A stretch of 64,000 bases of DNA from Gilliamella sp. ESL0405 (lineage in GTDB: Bacteria; Pseudomonadota; Gammaproteobacteria; Enterobacterales; Orbaceae): contig NZ_CP048265.1 of assembly GCF_019469205.1 (NCBI RefSeq), forward strand, positions 2,294,001-2,358,000, given 5' to 3'. Of this stretch, positions 39,264 to 49,068 are shown one piece after another. Below the pieces are notes generated by a model. The model was not told the origin of the DNA and ran no database searches. It was given only the letters and a program-made list of their open reading frames with translations. Positions within the stretch are counted from its first letter, which is position 1; each line of letters opens with the position of its first letter. The translations under genes were made by a program, and so were the position numbers.

Positions 39264-40106
39264 TTATAACAGATACAAAGATAAAGTAGCAAATACAGGA
39301 ACGGCAGCGGTTAAACTATCTATACGGTCTAAAATTCCACCATGGCCGGGTATAAGGTGCCCACTATCTTTTATTCCCGCTTCTCTTTTAAACATGCTTT
39401 CAGTTAAGTCACCCAAAACGGAGACTAGAATGGCGCATAAAGAACTAATCAAAAATAAACTGAATGAAATTTTAAAGAAAAATGAAAAGTAAGCTATAAC
39501 ACAAATTATTGTGGACAAAACTACGCCACCAATGAAGCCTTCGATAGTTTTTCCGGGTGATACTTTTGCCGCTAATTGTCGTTTACCAAAAGTACGACCT
39601 GCAAAATAAGCACCAGTATCAGTTGCCCATACTAGCACAAATACATACAGCAACCAAATAGCCCCATGATAAGAGTTAAAAACATAATTAATCGATCGTA
39701 ATTGAATCATGCCTATAAAAAACGGAACTAAAGTGAAAAACGCAAATAATAACTTTATGACATTACAATCAGACCAATATTGGGTACTTTTAGGATATGT
39801 AGCAACCAAGCATAATGCAACTAGCCACCAAATAATCGATAAATACAATATCACTTTATATAGACTCGCTTTAAATGTTAATGAGTCAGGCATAAAATAA
39901 AGTACACTGAGCAAAACAATAGCAAATAACGTAAAGATTAACTTTGATTGTTTTTGATCAATATGTAGAAATTGAGTCCACTCCCATGCTGCAAGCCCAC
40001 AAACCAAAATGATTATGCAGGAAAATACCGATAGTGGTGCAAAAAATAAAATAATGATTACAAGTGGGATAAGCACAAGTGCCGCTAAAATACGGTGAAT
40101 TAGCAT
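39264..40106 (-). CDS. cdsA: Phosphatidate cytidylyltransferase
   Basis: CdsA makes CDP-diacylglycerol, the precursor of all phospholipids, in the inner membrane. The 280-residue, multi-helix protein carries the family signature near the C-terminus (SVLGDLTESMFKREAGIKDS, GHLIPGHGGILDRIDSLTAA). Its start overlaps the end of uppS by seven bases. Member of uppS-cdsA-rseP-bamA-skp-lpxD. Confidence 0.97.
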   Translation of the reverse strand: MLIHRILAALVLIPLVIIILFFAPLSVFSCIIILVCGLAAWEWTQFLHIDQKQSKLIFTLFAIVLLSVLYFMPDSLTFKASLYKVILYLSIIWWLVALCLVATYPKSTQYWSDCNVIKLLFAFFTLVPFFIGMIQLRSINYVFNSYHGAIWLLYVFVLVWATDTGAYFAGRTFGKRQLAAKVSPGKTIEGFIGGVVLSTIICVIAYFSFFFKISFSLFLISSLCAILVSVLGDLTESMFKREAGIKDSGHLIPGHGGILDRIDSLTAAVPVFATLSLYLL

Positions 40107-40831
40107 GTATGATCCTCATTACGAACGCCACCAAAACGCCGTTCTCTATTGTTAAATTTGTTGATCGCCTCATCAAATAAGGTCTGAGTAAAGTCAGGCC
40201 ATAATACATCTGTAAAATAGAATTCAGAATAAGCAATCTGCCATAATAAGAAATTACTTATTCGATATTCGCCACCGGTACGTATAACTAAATCGACATC
40301 AGGAAACTCACTCATGCTCATAGCAGAATTAAAATGATCTTCTGTAATATCATCTACACTGATTTTACCTTCTACCACTTGCGTTGCCATTTTTTTAGCT
40401 GATTGCAGTATATCCCACCGGCCGCCATAGTTAGCTGCGATATTAAGTACCAAACCGGAGTTATCTTTGGTTAACTGCTGAGCTTTAATAATCATATTTT
40501 GTAGCTCATCATTAAAACGTGAGATATCACCAATGATATTCAACCGCACATTATGACTGTTGAGTTTTTTGATTTCTCGATTTAAAGCATAGATAAAAAG
40601 CGCAAGTAACGCCGAAACTTCTTTTTCCGGGCGTTTCCAATTTTCACTGCTAAAAGCATACAAAGTCAGTACTTTTATATTGATACTTGCCGCATACATA
40701 ACAATTTTTCGCACCGCTTTTAAGCCTGCTCGATGACCAATAGTTCGTAATTGATTACGTTGTTGAGCCCAGCGACCATTACCATCCATAATTATAGCCA
40801 CATGACTTGGAATACATCGTTCTTTTGTCAT
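40100..40831 (-). CDS. uppS: Undecaprenyl diphosphate synthase
   Basis: UppS (IspU) builds the C55 lipid carrier used for peptidoglycan and O-antigen. The 243-residue cis-prenyltransferase shows the catalytic aspartate motif HVAIIMDGNGRWAQQR near residue 15, TLYAFSSENWKRP, and the C-terminal DVDLVIRTGGEYRISNFLLW and ERRFGG. The ATG has no close upstream gene on the same strand except crp, 59 bases away. First gene of the envelope cluster here; frr and dxr, upstream in E. coli, are not present. Confidence 0.97.
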   Translation of the reverse strand: MTKERCIPSHVAIIMDGNGRWAQQRNQLRTIGHRAGLKAVRKIVMYAASINIKVLTLYAFSSENWKRPEKEVSALLALFIYALNREIKKLNSHNVRLNIIGDISRFNDELQNMIIKAQQLTKDNSGLVLNIAANYGGRWDILQSAKKMATQVVEGKISVDDITEDHFNSAMSMSEFPDVDLVIRTGGEYRISNFLLWQIAYSEFYFTDVLWPDFTQTLFDEAINKFNNRERRFGGVRNEDHTC

Positions 40832-40890
40832 GTAATATCTCGTAATATATCATTCATTGTTCAAATTATGTTTTATTAATGTCGATTCGA

Positions 40891-41520
40891 CTAACGGGTA
40901 CCATAAACGACAATTGTTTTGCCATGGGCAGATATTAAGTGCTGATCTTCCAGCATTTTCAATATTCGCCCAACGGTTTCACGGGAACAACCAACAATTT
41001 GCCCAATTTCCTGACGGGTGATTTTAATCTGCATTCCATCGGGATGAGTCATTGCATCCGGTTGCTTAGCTAAGTTTAATAAAGTCTGTGCTATGCGTCC
41101 AGCAACATCTAAAAAAGCTAAGTTACTTACTTTTTCAGAGGTCACCTGCAATCGGCTGGCCATTTGGCTGGCTAAACGCATCAGGATATCGGGATTGACT
41201 TGAACAAGTTGTTTAAACTTTTTGTATGAAATTTCGGCAACCTCACAGCTGGTTTTTGCTTTCACCCAAGCTGTTCGCTCAGTTCCTTCTTCAAAGAGAC
41301 CAAGTTCACCAAGAAATTGATTTTGGTTTAAATAAGACAAAATCATTTCATTGCCGTCATCATCTTTAATTAATACAGCAACAGATCCTTTTAAAATATA
41401 ATAGAGAGTTTCGGCTTTTTCTCCTTGATGAATGAGGGTGCTTTTAGCAGGATATTTATGAATATGGCAATGAGATAAAAACCATTCTAATGTCGTATCC
41501 GTTTGCTGTTTACCAATCAT
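40891..41520 (-). CDS. crp: Cyclic AMP receptor protein
   Basis: CRP is the global regulator of carbon use. The 209-residue protein is nearly collinear with E. coli CRP: cAMP pocket [16 protein letters not shown], hinge, and [29 protein letters not shown]. In the pocket the E. coli serine 83, which contacts cAMP, is replaced by threonine, a conservative change. It is not followed by a clear terminator; a short palindrome (GTCGATTCGAC) overlaps its stop. yheU lies upstream on the same strand, as in the crp region of enterobacteria. Confidence 0.97.
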   Translation of the reverse strand: MIGKQQTDTTLEWFLSHCHIHKYPAKSTLIHQGEKAETLYYILKGSVAVLIKDDDGNEMILSYLNQNQFLGELGLFEEGTERTAWVKAKTSCEVAEISYKKFKQLVQVNPDILMRLASQMASRLQVTSEKVSNLAFLDVAGRIAQTLLNLAKQPDAMTHPDGMQIKITRQEIGQIVGCSRETVGRILKMLEDQHLISAHGKTIVVYGTR

Positions 41521-41610
41521 TATGCCATCCTCTCCATTTTACTGACTTCTTGCACACTATAACAAAGTTACACAATAAATTATATAATAATATACAATCA
41601 TTTTAAGTCG

Positions 41611-41820
41611 TTATCTGACAAGTTTGATATCAATTGTTTGATGAAGTTCAGACCAAAAAATTGCCGCTCTGCCATCTACCAACTGTTGCTTAACATCATT
41701 AACTTTATCTTGTAGGGATTTTTCTTCTAACCCATAATCAGTCCCTTCACGTAACACAAAGTATTGTATAAGATTATTTAGAGTTTCAGGTTCAAGATCC
41801 TGCCAAGAAATTTTCATCAT
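41611..41820 (-). CDS. yheU: YheU-family small conserved protein (UPF0270)
   Basis: A 69-residue protein of unknown function matching E. coli YheU (72 residues): [40 protein letters not shown], and [10 protein letters not shown]. It is small, acidic and probably cytosolic. In enterobacteria yheU lies a few genes from crp (yheU-prkB-yhfA-crp); here it is the direct neighbour, so the intervening genes are missing. Confidence 0.9.
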   Translation of the reverse strand: MMKISWQDLEPETLNNLIQYFVLREGTDYGLEEKSLQDKVNDVKQQLVDGRAAIFWSELHQTIDIKLVR

Positions 41821-42027
41821 TGATTGAATTAAGTTAAATTTTCACTATTTTATAACATAAGATGAGCAATAAAAAGGGTGAGTTTACGTTGAATAATCAG
41901 GCTGAAATAACAAATGTAAAATTTATGATCAAACATAGGTTTAAGGGTTAAAATGATAAAACGTTTATTATTTATGTTAAACAAGATACCTTAACACTAA
42001 TTCTTATTAAAAATAATATAATCGTAA

Positions 42028-42053
42028 AAAAACCACTCTTTCGAGTGGTTTTT
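42028..42053 (-). terminator. Terminator of the sinH-sinI operon
   Basis: Arms AAAAACCACTC and GAGTGGTTTTT pair perfectly around a 4-base loop. On the minus strand the stem runs into TTTTTTTAC. It lies 23 bases beyond the sinI-like stop. The rest of the 255-base spacer to yheU holds nothing I can support. Confidence 0.9.
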
Positions 42054-42075
42054 AATTTCACAACATGATTTAAAA

Positions 42076-43113
42076 TTATAAACCAGTAGCTTTAAGATTG
42101 AATCCTTGCGCACCAGCTTGATAACCATTAGTTGATGTTGCATAAATGGTGTTGTTCTTACCACCAGCAGGATCACCTAATAAGATTGTATCGCCATTAG
42201 CTCCTGATACACCTTGAGTTGCAGTTAATGCGTCATTAGATGCAGTTACACCAGCATAAGTACCGCTTAATGTCCATGTTATAGTATAGTTAGCTGTTTT
42301 TTCTGATTCACCATTATTTGGTAATTCATCACCATTATCATCGTTCCATACTACAGCAGCAAATCTTTCGCCGTATTTAGGTGCTGGAGCGCCAGCAACG
42401 GTATAGTTAACACTTCTATCTATATTACCACTAGCATCGGTTTTAAAGATACCTAACTTAGTATCATTGCCTTCGATAGGACCTGTACCGTTGTTAGCAT
42501 CGTCAGTATCACCCGGACCGAATGGACCACCGGTAACAGTGTCTAACTCTACTTTATTATCTTGATGATCAGGAGCTGTATTGGCCCAAATATCGTTTAC
42601 ATATAACCATTCGTTTGCATCTGGTAAACCATAGGTAGTTTTTTCTTGAAGACGGTAACCAACTACTTCAGCACCGGCAAACTCACTAGTAATTTGGAAA
42701 GAAATCTCACCTGCTTCACCAGAATTATTTGTAGAAAAAGTTACGTTATTAACTTTATCCCAAGTAGCGCTAGTTCTATCTTTTTTGATATAAACTTCAA
42801 GTGTCGCTTTTACTGCTTCAGAGGTATCTTCATCACCATCGACATCATGTAAATCATATTTAACATGAACCCAGTCGCCCACTTTAACTTTATTTTTATT
42901 GCCATTAGTAGAACCAACAGGGTTAGCGCCAGCTTGGTCAGTAGTTACACGAAGGGTCATGGTATGATCATTTTGAGTACCCTTAGAATACATTACAGGC
43001 TTATTACCTTGGATAGAGCTTGATGCAGTACCTTCTACGGCATAAGCACTACTTGCTGTAAAACCAGCGATAAATAAGCCTAATGCCACTTTTTTAATTG
43101 TTAGATTTTTCAT
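42076..43113 (-). CDS. SinI-like autotransporter-associated exported protein
   Basis: A 345-residue exported protein (signal peptide ending SSAYA, then VEGTASSSIQGNKPVM). The body has two modules, each holding an acidic, calcium-site-like stretch: YDLHDVDGDEDTSEAVKATL and WNDDNGDELPNNGESEKTAN. It is rich in Gly, Asn, Asp and Thr, poor in Cys, and has no membrane anchor. It follows an intimin-type adhesin by 118 bases, the arrangement of Salmonella sinH-sinI, and I believe it belongs to the SinI family; the family call is from memory and context. A reasonable role is a surface-exposed or periplasmic partner of the adhesin. Function is unknown in any species. Confidence 0.65.
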   Translation of the reverse strand: MKNLTIKKVALGLFIAGFTASSAYAVEGTASSSIQGNKPVMYSKGTQNDHTMTLRVTTDQAGANPVGSTNGNKNKVKVGDWVHVKYDLHDVDGDEDTSEAVKATLEVYIKKDRTSATWDKVNNVTFSTNNSGEAGEISFQITSEFAGAEVVGYRLQEKTTYGLPDANEWLYVNDIWANTAPDHQDNKVELDTVTGGPFGPGDTDDANNGTGPIEGNDTKLGIFKTDASGNIDRSVNYTVAGAPAPKYGERFAAVVWNDDNGDELPNNGESEKTANYTITWTLSGTYAGVTASNDALTATQGVSGANGDTILLGDPAGGKNNTIYATSTNGYQAGAQGFNLKATGL

Positions 43114-43188
43114 GTTTAACTTCCTATTTTTCTTTAAATTAACATGTTGTATTTATATAAATACACCATTTTCGGGTGTTCCCTATTA

Positions 43189-43220
43189 GGTTACCTAAGT
43201 ATTTGATGTACCAGGTAACC
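43189..43220. repeat. Inverted repeat between sinH-like and sinI-like genes
   Basis: Perfect 8-base arms GGTTACCT (43189-43196) and AGGTAACC (43213-43220) enclose 16 bases. In RNA of either strand they form a hairpin. A second, imperfect one (ACACC with GGGTGT) lies at about 43163-43179. There is no T tract, so these could be processing or stability signals that set the ratio of the two proteins. Confidence 0.5.
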
Positions 43221-43231
43221 GAAACTTATTA

Positions 43232-45922
43232 TTAATTAACGCTAACTTGCAATTTAAACCCTTGGTCGCCAGCACATGCCGGTAGCGAGGTATTAATTGG
43301 AGTCCAATCTATGTATGATGGTGCCCCATTAACTGCACTAATACTTGTTCCGGATGAAGCATAACTATTCATGTTAAGGCTTCTAATTGTATAGTGAGCA
43401 TTTATCCCCATACCTACGTTAAACCATGGACCGGTAGGATTATCAATTGCGTTTGGTAGTGCAGCTGTTGTTGCATTCCCCGGACAAGCAGAACTATTAT
43501 CATCAACCAAAGACCACACTACAAAAGGATCAGTGATTTCAGTTGTACCATCTACACTATAAGCTTTGACATAGTATTCATTGCCAACTTTCCATTCATT
43601 TGGACCACTTGGTTCAAATTGAAGGGTATTACCAACGGTGCTCGCAACTAATACGCCGTCACTACGATAAACTTTAATTAAACCAGCTTGGCCACCAGCA
43701 AAGTCTACAGACGCTTTATTAAATGATGTACCATATTGATCCAATGCAACTGTAAAATCTACGACGCCAACAAAATTGGATGCAACGTCAATGGTGTAAG
43801 TATCACCTAATGCTTCAGCACCTGCGGCAGTCGAAGCTTTATCAGAAATCTTACCGCCCTTCTTAACTTGTTCAAATGATTTAACAATAATACAAGGCTC
43901 TTTTGACGGACAAGAATTTACATTGCCTGAAGTACCATCAATCAAGTTTACTTTCTTACCGTTACTTGTAGCTGTCCATAAATTTAAAACTGATGACTGG
44001 AATGTTTTACCAATTTTTTGCATCAATAAAGCATCACTGAAACCGTCAAAATCATCTGCTAAGCTCCAACTTCTTGTCGCACCGGATTTAGGTTTTACTA
44101 AACTAGCTAATAACGTTACGCTATTATGTCCATCAGCATCCTGATTAATTAGTGAAGTTGGATTACCTGTTTGATCTATCGCCCATACACCAACTTTACG
44201 AAGCTCAGGGTTAGGTAATACCTCAAACGAAACTGAATTAGATGTTGCTGTTTTACCACGGCTATCCGTTACCGTTACCGATAATGAATATTTACCATTA
44301 GTTCTAACCGGATGACGGTCACCATTATCATCTAAATAGTTAGGCGCAGTAATTTTCCAGTTATCAAGTTCAGCCGGTGGATTTGCCCATGTAGAAGTTG
44401 TACAAATTCCTACATTAGAACATAAGAAACCGCCTCCGGCATCAATGTCTAACATATCGCCTGACCATGTTAATTTAGATAAGCCTTTAACATTATGAGC
44501 ACCAATTGTGACACCATAGCTATGTCCTTCAATCAATTGAACTGCTTCAAGCCCTAAATCAACTGTCATTTTCTTGTCTTTATATTCAAGAACAATGTAG
44601 TTATTACGATCGACTAAATCATAACGGCTACCTTTTAAGGAGCGTGCAAGTTGAACCATATCAGGATCAAGTTGGTCTTTCAGTGGCACGCCAATACGAT
44701 AATCAAGTGTTAACTGCGCATTAGTAGCTTTTTTACTATCTTGACCATGCTTGTGTTCCGCTTTAATTGTAAAAAGAGGAACTGGCGTATAATCAACACC
44801 AAAAGTTAAAGCACTCGGATTTTTTTGTAGATTATCTTTACCAAATAGCGCAACTTTATCACCAAAGTATTTTTCATACATAAGTGAACCACCTAAATGT
44901 GGATACTGAGGTAAATAGCCTTGGAAACGGACATCATAACCTTTCGCTGCTCTTTCTAAGTAATCATCAAAATCTTTGGAATCTTTCCAATCAGATAGTG
45001 GATGATAATAGTTCACCGCTAACTTCATGTAATCACTCCAAGCTTCGGCACCAATACCTAAACGATTGTGCGAACGTTGGAAATCATGATCTAAAAATAC
45101 GTTATAGCCAAGTAACCATTTATTATCTGCCACATCCCAACGTTGACCGATACCAAAGTTACCTATACGTCGATTGTGTTCATATTCCTGAAATGACAAC
45201 TGAGTAAAGATTAATGTACTGTCAGTATCATACCAAGGACTAAACAATTTAAGATTAACGTTATCGAAGCTGCCTTTATCACTTAAGTTAAATTGTAATT
45301 GAGCTTTACCAAAACGACCTAAGAAGTCTTGTACAGTATTGCGTACCGGATCGACAACTTGATTTTTAACGCCATTACGAATGTAATCTTCGGCGTATTG
45401 TTTACCTTTATTTCTTAAATGGCCTGATAAACCACCATTTTCTGCAGAAGTAATTGATTTCCAATCTTGTGATGCTAACGTTTGTAACGTTGAAGCGATT
45501 TGAGTTGCAAGCGCATCTTTATTTTGCTTAGGATCATAGTTATCATCAGAACCTAGACTAGGTAGATTTTCATACTTATCTATTTTATTACTGTTTGTAG
45601 TAAGTGCAGGTAAAACTTGTGAGTTTTCAGGTAGAACTAAAAGTTCACCAACTTCAACAACATCTTTTTTATCAAATCGACCAGCATTCATTTCTCGCAA
45701 CTCAGAAACAGAAATGCCACTTATAAGTGCGATTTGATATAAGCTACGTTGTTCATTATTGATCATCTCACGAGCTTTTACGCCGTTTTTCAATTCAAAC
45801 ACTTTATTACTATCAACAGTATTTGACGACACTTTGGTATCCACTGCATTAGCAACTGATTGCCAACCCAACGCGGCAATAACAAGTGCTGATATTACTG
45901 TAAAATTAAGATTCTTTCTCAT
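43232..45922 (-). CDS. Intimin/invasin-type inverse autotransporter adhesin (SinH-like)
   Basis: An 896-residue outer membrane adhesin. Domains in order: signal peptide to about residue 26 (VANA), a LysM-like peptidoglycan-binding segment near 62-100 (YQIALISGISVSELREMNAG, VGELLVLPEN), the inverse-autotransporter beta-barrel at about 185-430 (GKAQLQFNLSDKGSFDN, WLLGYNVFLDHDFQRSHNRL, YHPLSDWKDSKDFDDYLERA), and a C-terminal passenger of several Ig-like modules to the end (for example GKYSLSVTVTDSRGKTATSN). The passenger is short for the family and ends without a C-type lectin domain. It is followed by a SinI-like gene. It has AAGGAA before the ATG and a long A/T-rich upstream region. Likely host adhesion or biofilm. 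Confidence 0.88.
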   Translation of the reverse strand: MRKNLNFTVISALVIAALGWQSVANAVDTKVSSNTVDSNKVFELKNGVKAREMINNEQRSLYQIALISGISVSELREMNAGRFDKKDVVEVGELLVLPENSQVLPALTTNSNKIDKYENLPSLGSDDNYDPKQNKDALATQIASTLQTLASQDWKSITSAENGGLSGHLRNKGKQYAEDYIRNGVKNQVVDPVRNTVQDFLGRFGKAQLQFNLSDKGSFDNVNLKLFSPWYDTDSTLIFTQLSFQEYEHNRRIGNFGIGQRWDVADNKWLLGYNVFLDHDFQRSHNRLGIGAEAWSDYMKLAVNYYHPLSDWKDSKDFDDYLERAAKGYDVRFQGYLPQYPHLGGSLMYEKYFGDKVALFGKDNLQKNPSALTFGVDYTPVPLFTIKAEHKHGQDSKKATNAQLTLDYRIGVPLKDQLDPDMVQLARSLKGSRYDLVDRNNYIVLEYKDKKMTVDLGLEAVQLIEGHSYGVTIGAHNVKGLSKLTWSGDMLDIDAGGGFLCSNVGICTTSTWANPPAELDNWKITAPNYLDDNGDRHPVRTNGKYSLSVTVTDSRGKTATSNSVSFEVLPNPELRKVGVWAIDQTGNPTSLINQDADGHNSVTLLASLVKPKSGATRSWSLADDFDGFSDALLMQKIGKTFQSSVLNLWTATSNGKKVNLIDGTSGNVNSCPSKEPCIIVKSFEQVKKGGKISDKASTAAGAEALGDTYTIDVASNFVGVVDFTVALDQYGTSFNKASVDFAGGQAGLIKVYRSDGVLVASTVGNTLQFEPSGPNEWKVGNEYYVKAYSVDGTTEITDPFVVWSLVDDNSSACPGNATTAALPNAIDNPTGPWFNVGMGINAHYTIRSLNMNSYASSGTSISAVNGAPSYIDWTPINTSLPACAGDQGFKLQVSVN

Positions 45923-46315
45923 CTTAATTATTCCTTATATTCCACTGACAAGCGTATGAAACAAAACTTTTAATTCTGATACCGCATCGTCGTTATTAGT
46001 TGTGATTTTTAAAAATATTACCAAAATAGTTTATTGTTTTTAATATTACTATTTTTTGTTCTTTAAATTTCTTTACAAAAGTAATTAAAGTTACGGAAAT
46101 TTTATTACAAAAAAGTCATTTAGCAAAATATTTTATTAGTTTTTTTTAACATTTTTGTAAAGATATTTTTTATCTTTAATTATCAATATGTTATAAAACA
46201 GAAAAAAACAAAAAAAGTAACAGTTTTGAGTAATTTATTGAAAATAATGACATTAACAATAACATCAAAAGAGAAAAAATTGAAAAAAATGTCATGTTAA
46301 TTGTCATTTAGGTAA
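45923..46315. other. Very A/T-rich regulatory region upstream of the adhesin operon
   Basis: About 390 bases with long A and T runs and hardly any G or C, unlike the other spacers. No open reading frame is credible. It has an imperfect inverted pair TGACATTAAC (46248-46257) and GTTAATTGTCA (46296-46306). Such tracts in front of surface genes are typical H-NS targets, which is inference. Confidence 0.45.
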
Positions 46316-46349
46316 AAAAAAACTTGAAATTGATACTTCAAGTTTTTTT
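46316..46349. terminator. Bidirectional terminator after purF
   Basis: Thirteen-base arms AAAAAAACTTGAA and TTCAAGTTTTTTT pair perfectly around an 8-base loop, 35 bases beyond the purF stop, with a T run on the minus strand. Confidence 0.88.
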
Positions 46350-46383
46350 CCATGTTTGCTGTTCGATATCAAGACAATTAAAG

Positions 46384-47901
46384 TCATTGTTCTTCGTTAT
46401 AAATTTCCAGATTTTCAGACTCTTTAAAGGTAGGCGAATTTTTGATTGTACTTCTTTGCTGTTCTAAAGAAGAAAAATAACGGCTATCAATTCCTTCCGT
46501 AATATATTTACCATCAAATACTGAACACTCAAAATGTTCAATTTTCGGGTTTTCTTGTCTAATTGCATCAATTAAATCAGTGAGATCTTGAAAAATAAGT
46601 TTATCAGCACCAATGTCATGAGCGATTTCATCAACTGTTCGATTATAGGCAATAAGTTCACTTGCTATTGGCATATCAATACCATAAACATTTGGATGTC
46701 TGATTTCCGGCGCAGCGGAAGCTAAATAAACTTTTTTGGCACCCACTGAACGCACCATTTCTAAAATTTTTTCCGAAGTAGTTCCCCGCACAATGGAATC
46801 ATCGACTAACAGAACATTTTTACCTTCAAACTCAATACGATTAGCATTGAGTTTTCTTCTAACCGATAGTTTGCGGGCGCTTTGACCCGGCATAATAAAT
46901 GTTCGACCAATATAACGATTTTTAACAAATCCTTGCCGATAAGGTTTATTTAATATTCTTGCGATTTCTAAAGCTGCATCACAGGAAGTTTCGGGAATAG
47001 GAATAACAACATCGATATCAATATCTTTCCACTCTCTGGCAATTTTTTGTCCCAGCTTTTGCCCCATTGAAATGCGAGATTGGTAAACCGATACCCCATT
47101 CATTAATGAATCAGGTCTGGCAAAATAGACATATTCAAATATACATGGATAGTATTGAGGATTATCAGCACATTGTTGAGCGTAAAGTTGGCCATCTTGA
47201 GTAATGTAAATCGCCTCACCGGGCTCGACATCTCGCATAAACTCAAAGTCAAGAATATCGAGTGCAACACTTTCCGATGCAACCATATATTCAACCTTTT
47301 GATTTTCAACCACCCTTTTACCAATCACTAATGGACGGATGCCATAAGGATCACGAAATGCGACTAAACCATGTCCAATAATCATTGCAACACATGCATA
47401 AGCACCTTTTATAATATTATGCAAATTATGTATTGCTGTGAAAATATTATCTGCACTGAGTGGATAAGTGGGAAACTTATCTAGCTCGCTGGCAAAAACA
47501 TTAAGTAAAACTTCTGAATCTGAATTGGTATTGATATGACGTCTGGCAAGTTCGAATACTTTATCACGCAGTTGATCAGTATTAGTTAAATTACCATTGT
47601 GAGCCAGCGCAATGCCGTAAGGGGAGTTGACATAAAATGGCTGGGCTTCAGAGGGACTGGAGCTACCAGCAGTCGGATAACGAATATGCCCAATACCTAA
47701 TTTGCCTTGTAAACGCTGCATATGATGTTCTTGAAACACATCTTTAACTAAACCATTTGCTTTGCGCAGGCGAAAACGATTTTGCTCATCGATAGTCACA
47801 ATACCGGCCGCATCTTGCCCCCGATGTTGTAAAACCGTCAGGGCATCATAAATTGATTGATTAACAGTGCTACATCCTACAATACCTACCACACCACACA
47901 T
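46384..47901 (-). CDS. purF: Amidophosphoribosyltransferase
   Basis: PurF catalyses the first committed step of purine synthesis, from PRPP and glutamine to phosphoribosylamine. The 505-residue protein (E. coli 505) exposes the nucleophile Cys2 after Met removal (MCGVVGIVG) and has the glutaminase loop [13 protein letters not shown]. The PRPP loop is [18 protein letters not shown]. It lies 17 bases after cvpA and ends the accD-folC-dedD-cvpA-purF string. I see no PurR box of the usual type upstream of cvpA. Confidence 0.97.
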   Translation of the reverse strand: MCGVVGIVGCSTVNQSIYDALTVLQHRGQDAAGIVTIDEQNRFRLRKANGLVKDVFQEHHMQRLQGKLGIGHIRYPTAGSSSPSEAQPFYVNSPYGIALAHNGNLTNTDQLRDKVFELARRHINTNSDSEVLLNVFASELDKFPTYPLSADNIFTAIHNLHNIIKGAYACVAMIIGHGLVAFRDPYGIRPLVIGKRVVENQKVEYMVASESVALDILDFEFMRDVEPGEAIYITQDGQLYAQQCADNPQYYPCIFEYVYFARPDSLMNGVSVYQSRISMGQKLGQKIAREWKDIDIDVVIPIPETSCDAALEIARILNKPYRQGFVKNRYIGRTFIMPGQSARKLSVRRKLNANRIEFEGKNVLLVDDSIVRGTTSEKILEMVRSVGAKKVYLASAAPEIRHPNVYGIDMPIASELIAYNRTVDEIAHDIGADKLIFQDLTDLIDAIRQENPKIEHFECSVFDGKYITEGIDSRYFSSLEQQRSTIKNSPTFKESENLEIYNEEQ

Positions 47902-47918
47902 ACGATGCTCCCTAAGAC

Positions 47919-48407
47919 TTACTGTACTAAAAATGAAGACGATTGTTGGATAAAATCAAAAAACCACCGAATAATAAAATGGAAGTGTGGAATTAATTGT
48001 GATTGAGTCCAATATGGTGATTGGGATAAAGGCGTAAAGGTATCGACAAAAAAGAGTACTGCCGCTACCACTAAAATGCCACGCAAAACCCCAAAACAGA
48101 TACCTAACACACGATCAGTTCCCGACAGTCCGGTTTTTTGAACTAATTGAGCGATGATATAAGAAACAATCCCACATACAATTAATGTCGCAACAAAGAG
48201 AATAGCAATTGCCACCGCAATACGGATAATATCGCTTTCAAAAAAGGTGAGATAGCCAGTAATATAGACATAAAAACGGCTAGCAATAAAAAACGCTAAA
48301 ACCCAACTGATTAATGATAATGCTTCACGAACAAAGCCCCGCACTATACTAATCAAAGCGGAAAAAACAATCACACCGATAATCGTAAAATCAACCCAAT
48401 TCATCAT
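47919..48407 (-). CDS. cvpA: Colicin V production family membrane protein CvpA
   Basis: CvpA is a four-helix inner membrane protein linked to purine gene expression and envelope or bile-salt stress. The 162-residue sequence starts [20 protein letters not shown] and contains [20 protein letters not shown] and [16 protein letters not shown], all typical. It is directly upstream of purF as in E. coli. Confidence 0.95.
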   Translation of the reverse strand: MMNWVDFTIIGVIVFSALISIVRGFVREALSLISWVLAFFIASRFYVYITGYLTFFESDIIRIAVAIAILFVATLIVCGIVSYIIAQLVQKTGLSGTDRVLGICFGVLRGILVVAAVLFFVDTFTPLSQSPYWTQSQLIPHFHFIIRWFFDFIQQSSSFLVQ

Positions 48408-48454
48408 AATAACTCACAATTTTATTTAAATAATTTTTATTTTAATTACAGTCA

Positions 48455-48471
48455 ATACCCATAATGGGTAT
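48455..48471. repeat. Short perfect inverted repeat between dedD and cvpA
   Basis: ATACCCAT and ATGGGTAT pair perfectly around a single base, in the 73-base dedD-cvpA spacer. No T tract follows. It could be a weak attenuator, a processing site or an operator for cvpA-purF. Confidence 0.4.
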
Positions 48472-48480
48472 CAGAAAATT

Positions 48481-49068
48481 TTAATTAGGGACAATAATAC
48501 CTTTTAACTTTGTTAAATTATTTAAGCTACTAATGACTTGCTCTGCTTGTTCTTTTTTAGCATAAGGCCCCACTTGTAGTTTAATCAACTGATTTGGTTC
48601 GGGATTTTTAGGTATTACTATTACGTTATAATTATTAAGTCTTAATAAAGCAACTAACTCTTCAATTTTTTGTCTATTTTTAAGCGCAGTTAGTTGTATC
48701 ATGTACGGTTTAACTTCTTGCTCAGTCGAAGTTGTAGTCGATGTTGCTGTAGAAGAATCGGTATTATCATCGGTAATATCAGACGGCGGTATTGAGTTGA
48801 GATTTTGGTCTGAATCCGGCGTGTATGACACATCATAATTATTAGTCACATTATTATCGGTAAATGTCACTTCTTGATTCTGCTGATTGACAACTTCGGG
48901 CTGTAATATTGGGATAGTTGAAGTGTGTTGATTCGATTTATCTGTAATAATTAACGGCGCAACCGCTGCAATTATAAGCAGTAATGTTGCAAAACCCACA
49001 AGCTGATTTCTAATTTTATTTTGATTGCTGTTATTGTTTTTTTGATTTTTAGTCATAATAAAAGTCAC
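48481..49068 (-). CDS. dedD: Septal SPOR-domain protein DedD
   Basis: DedD is a non-essential cell-division protein recruited to denuded glycans by its SPOR domain. The 195-residue protein has a short cytosolic N-terminus, one membrane helix (LVGFATLLLIIAAVAPLIIT), a long Ser/Thr/Asn/Asp-rich periplasmic linker (TDDNTDSSTATSTTTSTEQ), and a C-terminal SPOR domain (PYMIQLTALKNRQKIEEL, IKLQVGPYAKKEQAEQVISS). The start is GTG at 49068 directly after the folC stop, or ATG at 49056; neither has a clear ribosome binding site, so coupling to folC is likely. Confidence 0.9.
   Translation of the reverse strand: MTFIMTKNQKNNNSNQNKIRNQLVGFATLLLIIAAVAPLIITDKSNQHTSTIPILQPEVVNQQNQEVTFTDNNVTNNYDVSYTPDSDQNLNSIPPSDITDDNTDSSTATSTTTSTEQEVKPYMIQLTALKNRQKIEELVALLRLNNYNVIVIPKNPEPNQLIKLQVGPYAKKEQAEQVISSLNNLTKLKGIIVPN

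Noticed and set aside
41871-41985. Tiny open frames (29 and 13 codons) between yheU and the adhesin operon
   Set aside because: Too short, no family resemblance, and composition like the surrounding spacer; one has an AAGGG ahead, which is not enough.
48408-48480. PurR operator upstream of cvpA-purF
   Set aside because: No ACGCAAACGTTTGCGT-like sequence is present; only a short ATACCCAT inverted repeat is found.
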